Shown: positions 10,709-21,960, counted from the stretch's first letter. The stretch: 64,000 nucleotides of DNA from Pontederia crassipes (GCA_030549335.1 CM060186.1:26396689-26460688), one strand, 5' to 3'. A program made the numbers and translations. The notes: generated by a model not told the origin, from the sequence alone.

Positions 10709-11889
10709 ATAAATCTTTGTGTCTATTTCTATTTTATAGAAAACATCAAAAAATAAAGAAAGCAAATGATACCCGAATAGTGATTGCTCAAGATACATGA
10801 CATTGGATGCATCTGTAACGCCCCCAAATCGACCCCTACCACGCTGACGAAGACCAACCTGAGAACGCTATGGACGCTATGACTTTGATCATCTTATTGG
10901 CCAGTCAATAATTGAGACACGTCATTGAAAGAAAAAACAAAATAAAGAAGGATATCATATATTGTGGAAGTCCATAAATGTCTATATCATAAATTCATAA
11001 ATGTGGAAGAAAAATGGGTAACTAATAGGCTGTGTAATTCATGTGCTTTCATATCGCTAGAACTTTGTCGCAGCACACCAATTCTACACCATACCTAGTC
11101 CTGTGAAAATTAAACACAAGGGAGGAGGTCCTCCCGTAAGCTTCACAACCTAGTGGGGAACCAACAAGGTATACAATGTATAACTATTAAATAGGATAAA
11201 ATCAAAATCAGTGAGTAACATATCTTGATCAGAAATTGAGCATGGGGCCATTAGAACAATAAAGAATAAATGAATAACGATAAGCAGTAATATATGATAA
11301 AAAAATAATAACTTGGAAACAAGGGAAAACTCATTAATCATAATGGAGATCATGAAAATACTTGACATCTTACTTGCATGACTTGAACATCTTTTTTTAC
11401 CTTGAACTTTACTTATAAATCATAGAACTTTAGGTGCCTTTAGATTCTTTGATATCCTGCTTGCATTACTTTCACATTCTCCTTTACCATGAACTATACT
11501 TATAACTCAGATGACTTTAGGTGCCTTTAACTTTTGGGGTTTATGCCAAGCAAAAACAATACAGCCTCATATAGGTCAATGGTTGATCGAGCCATGACTA
11601 AAGGAGCAACCCTTATCTTTAGGCACTTGGCATGGACTGACCACCCATCATTTATATTTCATCTTTTGTTATTAATCACTTTATCATATTGTCATTCTTT
11701 TATACAATAGAGGTTATTGGATCAACAGAAGGGTAAATCAATAAAAGGATTCATATCATAGAGTGGGAATAAATCTTAATGAAATTATCTTTAGATTCTG
11801 TCATATAAATAATCGATCAGAAGGTGAAACAAATAATAATTATATCACAATCTAGAATTAAAAATAAAGAATTTATGGGTCGAACTCGA

Positions 11890-12290
11890 GGGCCGATCAA
11901 CCTGTTTCCCTGGTTCGGTCAACTGATCTATTGGCATGGGTCGACCGGTTTCTCTTGGTTGGTCGACCGATAATACGAGATTTGTTCAACAGATTTCTAT
12001 CTGTCGGTCGGTCGAACTGTGCATTTCAGAAGAAATGGTCGATCAATCGATTTTCATCGATCGGTCGACCAATCTATGTACATGGACGAACACCGACAGG
12101 ATGTCGGTCGACCGATTTCTCTAAGTCGGTTGGCCGATCTGTATATTTCATGGTTGATGGTCAGTCGACCGGCTTCTATCTATTGGTCGGCCGATTTTCG
12201 TACATGGGTGATGCTTAGGCAAGACAGCGGTCGACCGATCCTTGTCTATTTTAATTGGGTCGGTCGACCGAATTTTAACATCAGAAAACA
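11890..12290. repeat. 22-bp phased GGTCGACC array in the solo Tekay LTR
   Basis: Cores TCAACC, TCAACT, TCGACC and TCGACC start at 11897, 11919, 11941 and 11963, exactly 22 bp apart. Less regular copies continue to about 12270 (for example GGTCGACCGA near 12110, 12230 and 12260). Unit text is roughly 'ggtcgaccg(a/g)tttct(c)t(t/a)'. Several overlapping open frames here arise from the repeat and are not genes. Confidence 0.85.
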
Positions 12291-12585
12291 TACAATCATA
12301 AGATTCCATTCTAATTATTTTATTGCATCCTAACAATCATCGAGCAAGGTCATTACAATCGGAAAACCAATTTTTAGACTAATCAATAAGCAATCATACA
12401 ATTAGGGAAAATGAAAAGGATATATCGATTCAACTTTCGTTCTTTATTCATTAACAAAATCAATTAGAGCAGAGTTCTAATCAGATCCTATATAAAGTTA
12501 TACAGAGTGATTTTGATTCACCCACCTGTCATTGCAACCTTTTTCCTCTCGGATTTGCCTGAATCACGTACGGTTGCGTCCTCCT

Positions 12586-13976
12586 TGATGCGTGTAGAAT
12601 TGATAGCAAACGTTAGCAAGTACACTAATCGCTCAAGTAATAAAGTGAATGAGTAGAGTTAGCGTTCCTACAAGGACAAGAAATAATTAATAACTTCTCT
12701 TACCTATAACTTGAGAAAAGATAAATAGGGTGTTTAATGTGAAAATAAGATGAATAAATAATAAAAATATAAGAGTATGATCAATGGAGTTTAAAAGTAT
12801 AGATTTGATGAATAGAACTTATCTTGATTAATACCACTACTCACATATGAATTCTAGACAAAAAATGATGAATTAATAAAGTGAAATTCCCAATTTGATT
12901 CAATCGATATTTCAGGCTTTAAAAACTATTTTGAGATCAATAAAAGAGAGTAATCCTTTCGATTTTTAATCTAATCTATTGAATCTCAAAACGCATTCAA
13001 CTGGAATATAAAGTTAAGGGCTTTCTCAAGTCACCTAACAACAACACAATCGGGTCTCTTGTGATTTCTCCTATTATAGCATGTAAGAGAAAAATTAGAA
13101 AAAAACTCTAGAGAATCTAAAAACTTCTTTTCAGATAATCAAAAGATTCAAAAGAATAAATCTCAGGTAACAATTAATCAAATATTCAAACATGTTATTG
13201 ATCCATCAACTAATTGTACAAAGAATTTATAAAGAATATGGTTCAATCAAGAAAATCCTAAAGAACTACTCTAATAAACTAGACTACATCAATCTAAATA
13301 ATGTTTCAGGAAAAAGGATAGAGAACAAGAATAACTACTCCTAATTCTACCGTCCTCTCTCAAGTTTTCGACAAAATTTCATTGTAGCCTCTGGATTTCC
13401 TTCACCAAGCTTTCAACCTCTGAATTCTGCCCTCCAAAGATGCTTTTCCATGTCCTCTTCTGCCTCCTTTTATAGGTTTTCTCGTCCCCCAAGGAAAGAA
13501 ACCGAAAATATATCTAAAATGTGGATAAAAACTGCTTTAAAATGGTCTAACAGATCGCCTTCACGGGCGTGACGATCTTCTGCATGGCCGTGACAGAGCA
13601 TCAATTTATGGTCTTCCGAAGCACAGCCGTGCGATAGATTGCACGGCCGTGATAGAACGTCAATTCCAAGCCTCCGATTCGCACGGCCGTGAAATTCATC
13701 TGCATGGCCGTGACAGAGATTGAATTCCGCTCTTCATTGCACGGGCATGACATCTATTGGCACGGCCGTGACAGTTGTAAAAACTTATTTTCCACGGCTT
13801 TTCCGTCCAAATTCTAACGTATTTCCATTCTCTGTCATAAATTCAATCAAGCTTAGGTAGTAGTAAATCTTTTGGGAATATCTCTATATTTATACAAATT
13901 TTTCACTTTAAATCATGAAACACTCTTAAAGTTAGAATCAATTGGCCTAAAAATTATGCATGAATTCTATGCATCA
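12586..13976 (-). repeat. E2 left LTR (3' LTR in element sense)
   Basis: 1391 bp, pairing with 16775-18162. The outer 80 bp is nearly the same as in E1 ('gtgtagaattgatagcaaac', 'ctcaagtaataaagtgaatg'). It carries the paired-palindrome array at 13562-13770. Confidence 0.93.
13562..13770. repeat. Four 60-bp units, each with two CACGGCCGTG-like palindromes 21 bp apart
   Basis: First members start at 13562, 13622, 13682 and 13740, spaced 60, 60 and 58 bp. Second members start at 13583, 13642, 13703 and 13761, which is 21, 20, 21 and 21 bp after the first. Words include CACGGGCGTG, CATGGCCGTG, CACAGCCGTG, CACGGCCGTG and CACGGGCATG. The sequence between palindromes varies far more than the palindromes. 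Confidence 0.88.
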
Positions 13977-13993
13977 AATTCCCCCAAGCTAGA
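13977..13993 (-). other. E2 polypurine tract
   Basis: On the minus strand it reads TCTAGCTTGGGGGAATT directly before the LTR, after 'gaggacaagcaaaat'. It primes plus-strand synthesis in this family. Confidence 0.8.
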
Positions 13994-14280
13994 TATTTTG
14001 CTTGTCCTCAAGCAATTTTGTTAGACAAGCCCTCTCTCCATTGCGATATCTAATACTTTTCTCCTATTGCTCTTTTACACTGCCATCACCAGAGTATCTT
14101 TTCTCAAACCAAGCCTAGTCTTACAAAATTCTCAACCTTTAACCGTCCTCCCTGCATTATTTACATACAATATTCATCCATCGCATAAGAATATCAATAT
14201 TAAACACCAAATTTTTAAGGAGCTTATTTTCATACTATTATCATTTCACATTTCAGCATTATGCATTTTTTTCAAAGAAT

Positions 14281-14430
14281 TTAGTAATCATCCATATTGC
14301 ACAAAGTGGTCCATGTAACGGGCTTTCAATCGACGGATCCTAGAGCAGATGTCCTTAGGTTGCCAGGCAAAAATCCCCTACGGATCTAATTACCCAGACA
14401 CACTAAGGTTCCAGAGGATACTTTATACTT
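14281..14430 (-). other. Conserved non-coding module, E2 copy
   Basis: Same block order as at 2170-2310: a 'gggtaattagatccgtagg' block, 'tgcctggcaacctaaggaca', 'gctctaggatccgtcgattg' and 'cccgttacatggaccac' on the minus strand. The DNA between here and gag (14431-15246) shows no other supported gene. Confidence 0.75.
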
Positions 14431-15246
14431 TTCATTTAACTGTTGGAGCTCAACTAGCTCTCTTTTCATTTTCATTTTAACATTAAAATTAATTAGCATA
14501 ATTATAAGCGCCTTAAAGATTTAATGCTTCAAGAAAGATATAAATATAATCAGGATTCATATCATAGTAGATAATTTTAGGAGTGCAAATTAAAGAGTAG
14601 ATTCATTTGCTCAGCAACAAACTCTTACCATTTCCCAATAATCTGGTGATAACTGATAAAAAGAACAATAATTGAATTTCATAAGATAAGCAATGCCCTA
14701 ACACTGAACTTTAAGACAATAAAATAGGTAACATAGAGAAATGAGATGACACTTAAATTTTTTTTTAAAATCATCATAATTAGATGCATGTCAAACAAAA
14801 GATGAATGAGTCAAAATACTAAGATAAAACATGCCATGCAAATGCAAAATGTACTAAGTCCCTCCCTCAAGCTTGAACAACTAAGGGAAGAAAAATATAC
14901 ATAAGTGGAAAAATGTAAAGGAGAAGAAACGACCAAGGCTTAGTCTTCTGGAGGTAGCGATGGCGAGAAGGGTGGTCTGTGGCCAAGTCTTTGATCTAGG
15001 TCTGCATTATAAGAAAAAATATTATAAGGCTTGGTCTCTGTCGTGACCGAGATAGAATGAATATCCTTTAGGTCTTGAGAACGGTCGCGAAAGCAGTCGT
15101 AACCGAAATTTTTCCTAAACATAAGCATAACTAAGTTAATATCAAATCTACTCCACAACTAGGAAACTAAAAGAAGTAAAGAGAAAAGGATTTAGACAGT
15201 GTAGTTCTAAGTAATAGTCGTTAGCTTAACTTTTTTCCTTTCATCT

Positions 15247-16044
15247 TCAGGGATCTAATAAGGGCACTGAGTGGCCACTTATTAAGGTGATTGAATTTGC
15301 TTGCTCTCTTGGATTTTTCTCTGTATTGCTAGGCAAGCTCCCTAGCTGTCTTCCAGATACTATGTTTGTCAATTGTCCGATCTGTGTTTCTAAGTTTCTG
15401 ATTGATGCATCTTGATTAGTAAACTTGGTCTCCACAGTGAGGATGAACTTTGATTGGACATTTTTCAAATCACTTTTTGGTTTGGTATAAGGTTGATAAG
15501 CAGGGAGTTGTGTTGAACTCCTATTATTCACCCAAGAGTAATTATGAGGAGGCCTTAGTCCACTGTTGTAAGCATTTCCTTCAACGTTGTTCCTGAAAGC
15601 ATTATTAGAAACAAAGTTAGCATCCTCAAAATTTTGCTGATTAAAATTTATACCTACTTGGCATTCACGATTAGGATGTCCCTCTCCACACATGTCACAT
15701 GTGATGTTCGAAACCTTGTTGATAGATTTTTGAGTCATCAACATATCCATTTTCTTTGCTAAAGCATCTAATTGGGCTTGAATGTGAGTAGCCTTATCAA
15801 CTTCATAAAGTCCAGCCTTCTTTGCCTTTGAGTTTTGCCAATTGTTCAAGGCAAGATTGTCGAATAACTTATAAAGATCTTCAAGGGATCTATCAGCAAT
15901 GTTTCCTCCAGCAGCGGTGTCGATCTTGTCATTTATCTCTGCTGAGGCCCCAATGTAAAAGTATTGGATTTGTTGGTAAAGAGGGAAGTTATGATTTGGA
16001 ACTTTACTGACGAGATCCTTGAACCTATCCCAAGCTTCATGCAT
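15247..16044 (-). pseudogene. E2 gag, C-terminal part with zinc knuckle
   Basis: 265 codons, in the same frame as the ORF at 16057-16620 and separated from it only by a TAG at 16057-16059. Residues 1-60 (HEAWDRFKDLVSKVPNHNFP...) finish the capsid-like Retrotrans_gag domain. About residues 118-130 read CDMCGEGHPNREC, a C-X2-C-X3-H-X4-C knuckle of Athila style. The C-terminal part has IRNLETQIGQLTNIV and then GSLPSNTEKNPRE, the well-conserved Athila gag end that normally leads into protease. Here the frame stops 20 residues later and no pol follows. The product would package RNA; without pol it would depend on helper elements. Confidence 0.88.
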
Positions 16045-16056
16045 AGACTCTGTATC

Positions 16057-16620
16057 CTACTGGCAAAAAGAAGAAACTTCAGATAAGCATCTGGCAGCTT
16101 TTTGTGGTGGATAGTACTTGTTAAAGAATGCTTGACGCATTTCTTCCCAATTTGTTATGGTTCCTGTCGGCAATGTAGTGAGCCAAGTATAAGCTTTTCC
16201 TTTCACAAAAAAAGGAAAAAGTCTTAGACGAACTGCATCATCTATAACTCCCTGAAATTTGAAAGTTGAACATAATTGGACAAATTTCGTAATGTGGCCA
16301 AATGGATCTTCATCTCTATCTCCTCCAAATTGTGTGTTTGATATCATTTGAACTGTTCCCTGCTGAATTTGAAAATTGTTAGCACCAATTTCAGGGAGTG
16401 TAATACTACCTCTTTCATCAATCATTGGTCCCATGGCGTAATCTCTCATAGTTCTATACACATGTGGAGGTGGTGGTAATTGGTTCTCAATCTGCCTTTG
16501 TTGTTCTGCCATCTTAACAGTAGTAGAGATTTTCTTCTTTAGTCTTCTGGCAATTCGCTCTATTTCAGGATCAAACACTAGGGGTTCGCCTGAACTTCGT
16601 GTATTAGGCCTATGTCCCAA
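16057..16620 (-). pseudogene. E2 gag, N-terminal part (capsid-like domain)
   Basis: 187 codons starting 131 bp from the primer site. N-terminal TRSSGEPLVFDPEIERIARR is shared with the E3 gag. Then follow RTMRDYAMGP, LPEIGANNFQI and the capsid-like core (about residues 100-187: QFGGDRDEDPFGHITKFVQL, WLTTLPTGTITNWEEMRQAF, KYYPPQKAARCLSEVSSF). It ends at an in-frame TAG in CAG-TAG-GAT, after which the same frame goes on at once into the rest of the gag. This looks like a single nonsense mutation. Stop read-through is possible in principle but nothing here supports it. Confidence 0.88.
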
Positions 16621-16750
16621 GGCACTAGTGCTAGAATCCTCTAGGATGTGTGGATTATGAACTCTTCAATTCCTGCAACCACACCAATACAAATGAATGG
16701 TAATAATTCTCAGATTTAATAACTAAGATGTGAAATTAAATATTAACTAG

Positions 16751-16768
16751 TCTCCAACAACGGCGCCA
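16751..16768 (-). other. E2 primer-binding site
   Basis: On the minus strand it reads TGGCGCCGTTGTTGGAGA, six bases inside the right LTR. The first 11 bases match the tRNA-Asp-type site of E1 exactly; the rest differs at three positions. Confidence 0.8.
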
Positions 16769-16774
16769 AAAACT

Positions 16775-18162
16775 TGATGCATGTAGAATTAATAGCAAAC
16801 ATTAGCAAGTACACTAGTCGCTCGAGTAATAAAGTGAATGAGTAGAGTTATCATTTCCACGAGGACAAGAAATAATTAATAACTTCTCTTACTTATAACT
16901 TGAGAAAAGATAAATAGGTTGTTTAATGTGAAAATAAGATGAATAAATAATAAAAATATAAGACTATGATCAATGGAGTTTAAAATTATAGATTTGATGA
17001 ATGACTTATCTTGATTAATACCACTACTCACATATGAATTCTAGACAAAAGATGATGAATTAATAAAGTGAAATTCCCAATTTGATTCAACCGATATTTC
17101 AGGCTTTAAACCCTATTTTGAGATCAATAAAAGAGAGTAATCCTTTAGGTTTTTAATCTAATCTATTCAATCTTAAAACGCATTCAACTGGAATATAAAG
17201 TTAAGGGCTTTCTCAAATCACCTTAACAACAACACAATCGGGTCTCTTGCGATTTCTCCAATTATGGCATGTAAGAGAAAAATTAGAGAAAAACTCTAGA
17301 GAATCTAAAAACTTCTTTTCAGATAATCAAAAGATTCAAAAGAATAAATCTCAGGTAACAATTAATCAAATCTTCAAACATGCTATTGATCCATCAACTA
17401 ATTGTACAAAGAATTTATAAAGAATATGGTTCAATCAAGAAAATCCTAAAGAACTACTCTAATAAACTAAAGTACATCAATCTAAATAATGTTTCAAGAA
17501 AAGAATAGAAAACAAGAAGAACTACTCCTAATTCTACCGTCCTCTTTCAAGTTTCTGGCAGAACTTCGTTGTAGCCTCTGGATCTCCTTCACCAAGCCTT
17601 CAACCTCTGAATTCTACCCTCCAAAGATGCTTTTCCAGGTCCTCTTCTGCCTCCTTTTATAAGTTTTCTCGTCCCCTAAGAAAAGAAACCGAAAATATAT
17701 CCAAAAAGTGGATAAAAACCGCTTTAAAATGGCCTAACAGTCCGCCTTCACGGGCGTGACGATCTTCTGCAGGCCGTGACAGAGCATCAATTTATGGTCT
17801 TCCGAAGCACAGCCGTGCGATAGATTGCACAGCCATGACCGAACGTCAGTTCCAAGCCTCCGATTCGCACGGCCATGAAATTCATCCGCACGGCCGTGAC
17901 AGATATTGAATTTCGCTCTTCATTGCATGGGCGTGACATCTATCGGCACAGCCGTGATAGCTGCAAAAACTTGTTTTCCGCGGCTTTTTCGTCCAAATTC
18001 CAACGTATTTCCATTCATTGTCATACATTCAATCAAGCTTAGGTAGTAGTAAATCTTTTGAGAATTTCTCTATATTTATACAAAATTTTCACTTTAAATC
18101 ATGAAACACTCTTAAAGTTAGAATAAATTGGCCTAAAAATTATGCATGAATTCTATGCATCA
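16775..18162 (-). repeat. E2 right LTR (5' LTR in element sense)
   Basis: 1388 bp. Its palindrome array (17749-17958) keeps all eight members: 17749, 17770, 17808, 17828, 17868, 17889, 17926 and 17947, with within-pair spacings of 21, 20, 21 and 21 bp. Mutations that differ between the LTRs hit palindrome centres (CACAGCCATG, CACGGCCATG), mostly as C-to-T or G-to-A changes. Confidence 0.93.
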
Positions 18163-18659
18163 CTCCTCATTGTTCTTGCATCAATGGTTCTTCTCCTAGG
18201 CATCCCCCCTTCGAATCCGCCTAACACCCCCACGAAGACCGTCAGGAAGAGGGCTGAATAGAGAAATTGCATGCGAGGAAGGAGACAAGCCATGATGCCC
18301 TTATGAGAGATGTAGATCAAATGAGAAATTTTTGGCAGGGACGAAAATGAATCTCGTGCTCAAAGGGAGGGGAATTATTTTTCTGTAGATATGAGGGGAT
18401 ATGGAGAGATCTCTTGCACTATTCACATTAATTTCCATTATTCAAATTAGCCTTACCATAACTCCTTTATTCCCTCCTCCATAATTTCTTGATTCCTCTC
18501 ACAATTGCTTGTAATTTGAATTCTCCCCAATTAATTTTCTTTCCTTGCATTTAGCTGTCCACCTTTGAATTCCCTGAATGTTAGGGATATTGGCATCATG
18601 GCATTTACTTCTTCTTGCTGGCCGTTATCTTTTTTTTTTTTTTGGATTGTCACAGCATC

Positions 18660-18789
18660 AAACTTTATAACATTGGAAAAAAAAAAGAATGGAGGAACCG
18701 TTACCTTTGGACGTAATGCGAAAGGAAAAGTTATTGGCATAGGTAACATTGGTGAAAATGATAAAATCTTTCTTACGATTAATAGATAA
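18660..18789 (+). pseudogene. Copia protease relic, resumed after the solo LTR
   Basis: The codons before the solo LTR (10760-10813) read YPNSDCSRYMTLDAS, and here the text goes on NFITLEKKKNGGTVTFGRNA and then GKVIGIGNIG. This is the start of Copia aspartic protease, usually WYLDSGCSRHMTGD.. then GG.V.FGD...G.I.G.G. The catalytic DSG is replaced by NSD, so the enzyme would be dead even without the insertion. The open frame starts inside the LTR and that part is chance. Confidence 0.75.
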
Positions 18790-18979
18790 TTTGAAGCATA
18801 ACCTAATAAACATTAATCAACTATCTAACAAGAATTACTTGTAAAATTTGAAAAAAAAATTGTCTAATACTTGATGAAAATGAAAACCTTTTGCATGTTG
18901 GCGTTAGACATAACAATATTTACAAGATTGATTTTAATGACTTAGAAAATAAAAAATGTTTAAGTGCATTGTGTTGAGT

Positions 18980-19533
18980 CAACTTTGTGGCATAGAAGAC
19001 TTGGTCATGTGAATTTTAAACTATTAAAAATATTTCTAAGAATGAACTAATAAGAGGGCTAACTAAGATAAAAATTGAGAAAGATGTGGTGTGTGACTCT
19101 TATTTAAAAGGGAAACAAACGAAAAGTTTTTTAAAATCCAAAGATTTTATTAATACTAGTAGAAGCTTAAAACTATTGCATTTAGATTTGTTTGGGCCTA
19201 TTGATATCACAAGATTAGGTGGAAAGAAATATGTTTTTGTACTTGTAGATGATTACTCTCGTTTCACATGGACTATATTTCTATCATATAAAGATGAAAT
19301 TTTTCATACATATTAAAAATTTGCAAAAAAAGTACAAAACAAATTTGATAAATAAAATTAAAAAAATTAGAAGAGACCATGGTGAAGAATTTGAAAATAA
19401 TAAATTTGAACTACTTTGTGAAGAAAATGATATTTTACATAATTTCTCTACACCTAGAACACCACAACAAAATGGAGTGGTTGAAAGGAAAATTAGGCCT
19501 ACACAAGATATATCAAGAACCATTCTAAATTAA
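18980..19533 (+). pseudogene. Copia integrase relic
   Basis: LWHRRLGHVNFKLLKNISKN (about 18990-19050) is the pre-integrase H-H part. At 19086-19316, CDSYLKGKQTKSFLKSKDF, then LHLDLFGPI (first catalytic Asp) and VLVDDYSRFTWTIF (second Asp). A stop and a +1 shift follow at about 19316. The frame at 19249-19533 then gives TPQQNGVVERK with the catalytic Glu. The second Cys of the zinc-binding pair is not seen. Integrase would insert the cDNA; frameshifts rule out function. Confidence 0.8.
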
Positions 19534-20039
19534 AGCACTTTTTCAAAAATACTTTTGAGTGAAAACTGTAAAGACCTCATATTGTGTACTAAATAGAATT
19601 TTGATAAGACCATTAACAAAACAAACTTGCTTTGAGCTCATTTATGGAAAAAATACAAAAAATTTCATATCTCAAGAATTTTTATTCTAGATGCTTTGTA
19701 TTGAATAACAAAGACAAGTTAGAAAAAATTGATGTTATTTTCCTATGCTATTTTAGTATCGGTAAAAGCATGAGTGTATAATAAAAAGAACTTTTTTGGT
19801 TGAAGAATCCATGCATGTTAAGTTTAACAAGACTAATAACTTTATTTTAAGCAAGCATGTTGAAGAAGATGATGCAGGAGAATTTGAAGTGACAAGTCAA
19901 TTAGAGAATAATCAATTAAAAGAAATTTCACCTCATAAAGAAAATGTTGAAAAGGAAAATAAAACCAAATTGAAGAACAAGTAGAAAGCTTTGAAAGAAT
20001 TTAAGATTATCAACTTGACGTGCCACAAGTAATAAAAAA
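19534..20039 (+). other. Copia integrase-RT linker, decayed
   Basis: The only clear text is VEESMHVKFNKTN near 19800, the motif normally found between integrase and RT in this lineage. It is followed by a 62-codon open stretch rich in acidic residues. Stops and shifts elsewhere. Confidence 0.55.
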
Positions 20040-21060
20040 ATGGAAAAATGTTTCCTCACACCTAATTGATAAAATCATTGGTGATAGTGGTGATGGAATC
20101 AAAACTTAAAGTTCCGTTAAAATTTTTGTGCCTTTTTAGCTTTTCTCTCTCAAGTTGAACCTTCTTGCATATATGACACATTAAATCATCCAAATTGGAT
20201 TAGTTCTATGCATAAGAATTTAAATAACTTTGAGAAAAACCAAGTTTGGAGACTTGTGAAATGATCCATGAATCACCCAATTATTAAAACCAAAATAGGT
20301 TTTCAAAACAAGTTAGATGAAAGTGGTGTCAATGTGAGAAATAAGGCTAGATGAGTGACCAAATGTTACTCACAAATTGAAAAAAATGATTTTGATGAAA
20401 CTTTTGCTCATGTTGCAAGACTTGAAGCTATTCACAAGCTTTTGGCCTTTGCTTGTTTTAAAGGTTTCAAACTTTTTCAAATTGATGTAAAATCCACCTT
20501 TTTGAATGGTTTTACAAATGAAGAAGTTTTTGTTGTGCAGTCGCAAGGCTTTGAAATTTTAATTTTCGGACTATGTTTTTAAACTTTCAAAAGCTCTTTA
20601 TTGATTAAAGAAAGTCCTAAGAGTTTGGTATGAATGATTAAGTAGTTTTCTAATTGAAAACAATTTTTAAAAAGAAAAAATTTACATGACATTATTTTTA
20701 AAGTACATGAGAATGAATTTGAAATGAGTCTTGTATGTGAGCTTGCATTCTTTTTAGAACCACAAGTGAGACAAACTAAGGACAGATTATTCTTAAATCA
20801 AGAAAAATATACCTAAAAATTGCTCAAGCGATTTGAAATGAATGATTGCAAACCAAGTTCAACTCTCATGACTAGGTCAACCAAGCTTGATAAGGATGTA
20901 AAAGGCAAGGCAATTGACTAAAGAAAGTATAAAGGTATGATATGTAGTTTGCTTTACTTAACAGCATTAAGGTCAGATATTATGTTCACGTGTGTGCTAG
21001 GTTTCAATCCGCACCTAATTGATGTTAAAAGAATCATACAATGTTTAAAGAATACTTGCG
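20040..21060 (+). pseudogene. Copia reverse transcriptase relic lacking the YVDD box
   Basis: The RT start reads NHPNWISSMHKNLNNFEKNQ near 20190-20250. An open stretch at 20355-20582 gives FDETFAHVARLEAIHKLLAF and then LFQIDVKSTFLNGF (first catalytic Asp). At about 20590-20640 come KALY.LKKVLRVWYE. After TLFLK the text jumps straight to EFEMSLVCELAFF, skipping about 35 residues that should hold the YVDD catalytic pair. Then follow CKPSSTLMTRSTKLDKD and SLLYLTALRSDIMF. Copia RT copies element RNA into cDNA; this one has an active-site deletion plus many stops. Confidence 0.82.
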
Positions 21061-21131
21061 ATAGGCATTTGATATGATAAGAATTTCGCTTTTAATTTGC
21101 ATGCTTACACTGATGCAGACTTTGTTGGGTA
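21061..21131 (+). pseudogene. Copia RNase H, piece before the CACTA
   Basis: The text ends with HAYTDADFVG, the first catalytic Asp motif of Copia RNase H. It is broken by the CACTA at 21132. The interrupted codons join to 27292 as GTT-GGG-TGC (V-G-C). Confidence 0.8.
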
Positions 21132-21159
21132 CACTACAAGAAAACACATCATTAAAGAA

Positions 21160-21960
21160 AGGAAAACTCGTCGTTAATAATCAAAATTCGGTCGTTATTG
21201 TTCATTAGCGACCAGCATTTCCCGTCGTCACCGGTCGTTATAGATGCCGTCGTTAAAAGTCAATAACGATGGCTTAAAAGTGTCGACTGTTAAACATCAT
21301 TAACGACCGAAATAAAACCCATCATTAAATCTAAATAAAGACCATTTAGTTGGTCGTCGCTGATAATCTTTAGCGATTAGTAATCCCATCGTTAAAAGTC
21401 ATTAATGACCAGAAAAAATCCGGCCATTAAAGCCATATAAGGACCATTTAGTTGGTCGTCGAATACATTAATGACGAAAAATATCTGTCGTTGATAATCT
21501 TTAGCGGCTAATAATTCCATTGTTAAACGCCATCAATGACTAGAAAAAATCCGACCGTTAAATCCATATAAGAACCATTTAGTTGGTCGTCGAATACATT
21601 AATGACGAAAAATATCTGTCGTTGATAATCTTCAGTGACTAATAATCCCGTCGTTAAAAGTCATCCATGATAAAAAAAATTGATCGTTAAATTCATATAA
21701 GGATCATTTAGTTGGTCGTCGAATACATTAATGACAAAAAATATGTTTGTCGTTAATAATCTTCAACGGTTAATAATTCCGTCATTAAAAATATCAACGA
21801 CCAGAAATAATCAAATCGTTAAATCTATATAATGACCATCTAGATCATCGTTAAACGCATTAATGATCATAATCTTTGTCGTTGATAATCATTTATGACC
21901 ATTAATCCGATCGCTAAAACCAAATAACGGTCTTTAAAGTTATTAATGACCATGAACTTT
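21160..21960. repeat. CACTA left sub-terminal repeat block
   Basis: Words such as 'tcgtcgttaa', 'ggtcgttat' and 'attaatgacca' recur in both orientations. Within it a larger unit of about 100-115 bp is repeated about four times ('aggaccatttagttggtcgt', 'cgaatacattaatgac', 'aaaatatctgtcgttgataa', 'tcttcagtgactaataatcc'), at about 21435, 21565 and 21700. These are probably transposase-binding repeats. Confidence 0.75.

Larger units (their letters stand above)
12586..18162 (-). mobile_element. E2: gag-only Athila-like LTR retrotransposon (TR-GAG type)
   Basis: LTRs at 12586-13976 and 16775-18162 run TGATGC...GCATCA, and CTCCT flanks the element (12581-12585 and 18163-18167). The interior is 2.8 kb and encodes only gag on the minus strand; there is no pol. 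The first ~215 bp of the two LTRs differ at about 13 positions by eye, so the insertion is not very recent. It shares LTR ends, primer site, polypurine tract and the non-coding module with E1 and E3. Confidence 0.95.
10814..18654 (+). mobile_element. Solo Tekay-type Gypsy LTR, split by element E2
   Basis: It starts TGTAACGCCCCC and ends GGATTGTCACA, the classic ends of Tekay/Del chromovirus LTRs. The 5-bp duplication GCATC flanks it (10809-10813 and 18655-18659). It has no internal region, so it is solo; without E2 and its TSD it is about 2.26 kb. It sits inside the Copia protease: the codons on both sides join as CSRYMTLDAS-NFITLEKKKN. It carries a GGTCGACC word array at 11890-12290. Confidence 0.9.

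Noticed and set aside
11931..12336. Several overlapping frames around 60-104 codons
   Set aside because: Translation of the GGTCGACC minisatellite in the solo Tekay LTR.
13562..13770. Regular palindromic repeats as a CRISPR array
   Set aside because: This is plant retrotransposon LTR DNA; repeats are 10 bp, spacing alternates between 21 and ~39 bp and there is no cas context.
14067..14318. 83-codon plus-strand frame in E2
   Set aside because: It runs antisense through the non-coding module region of E2, where the element is transcribed from the minus strand, and has no recognisable motif.
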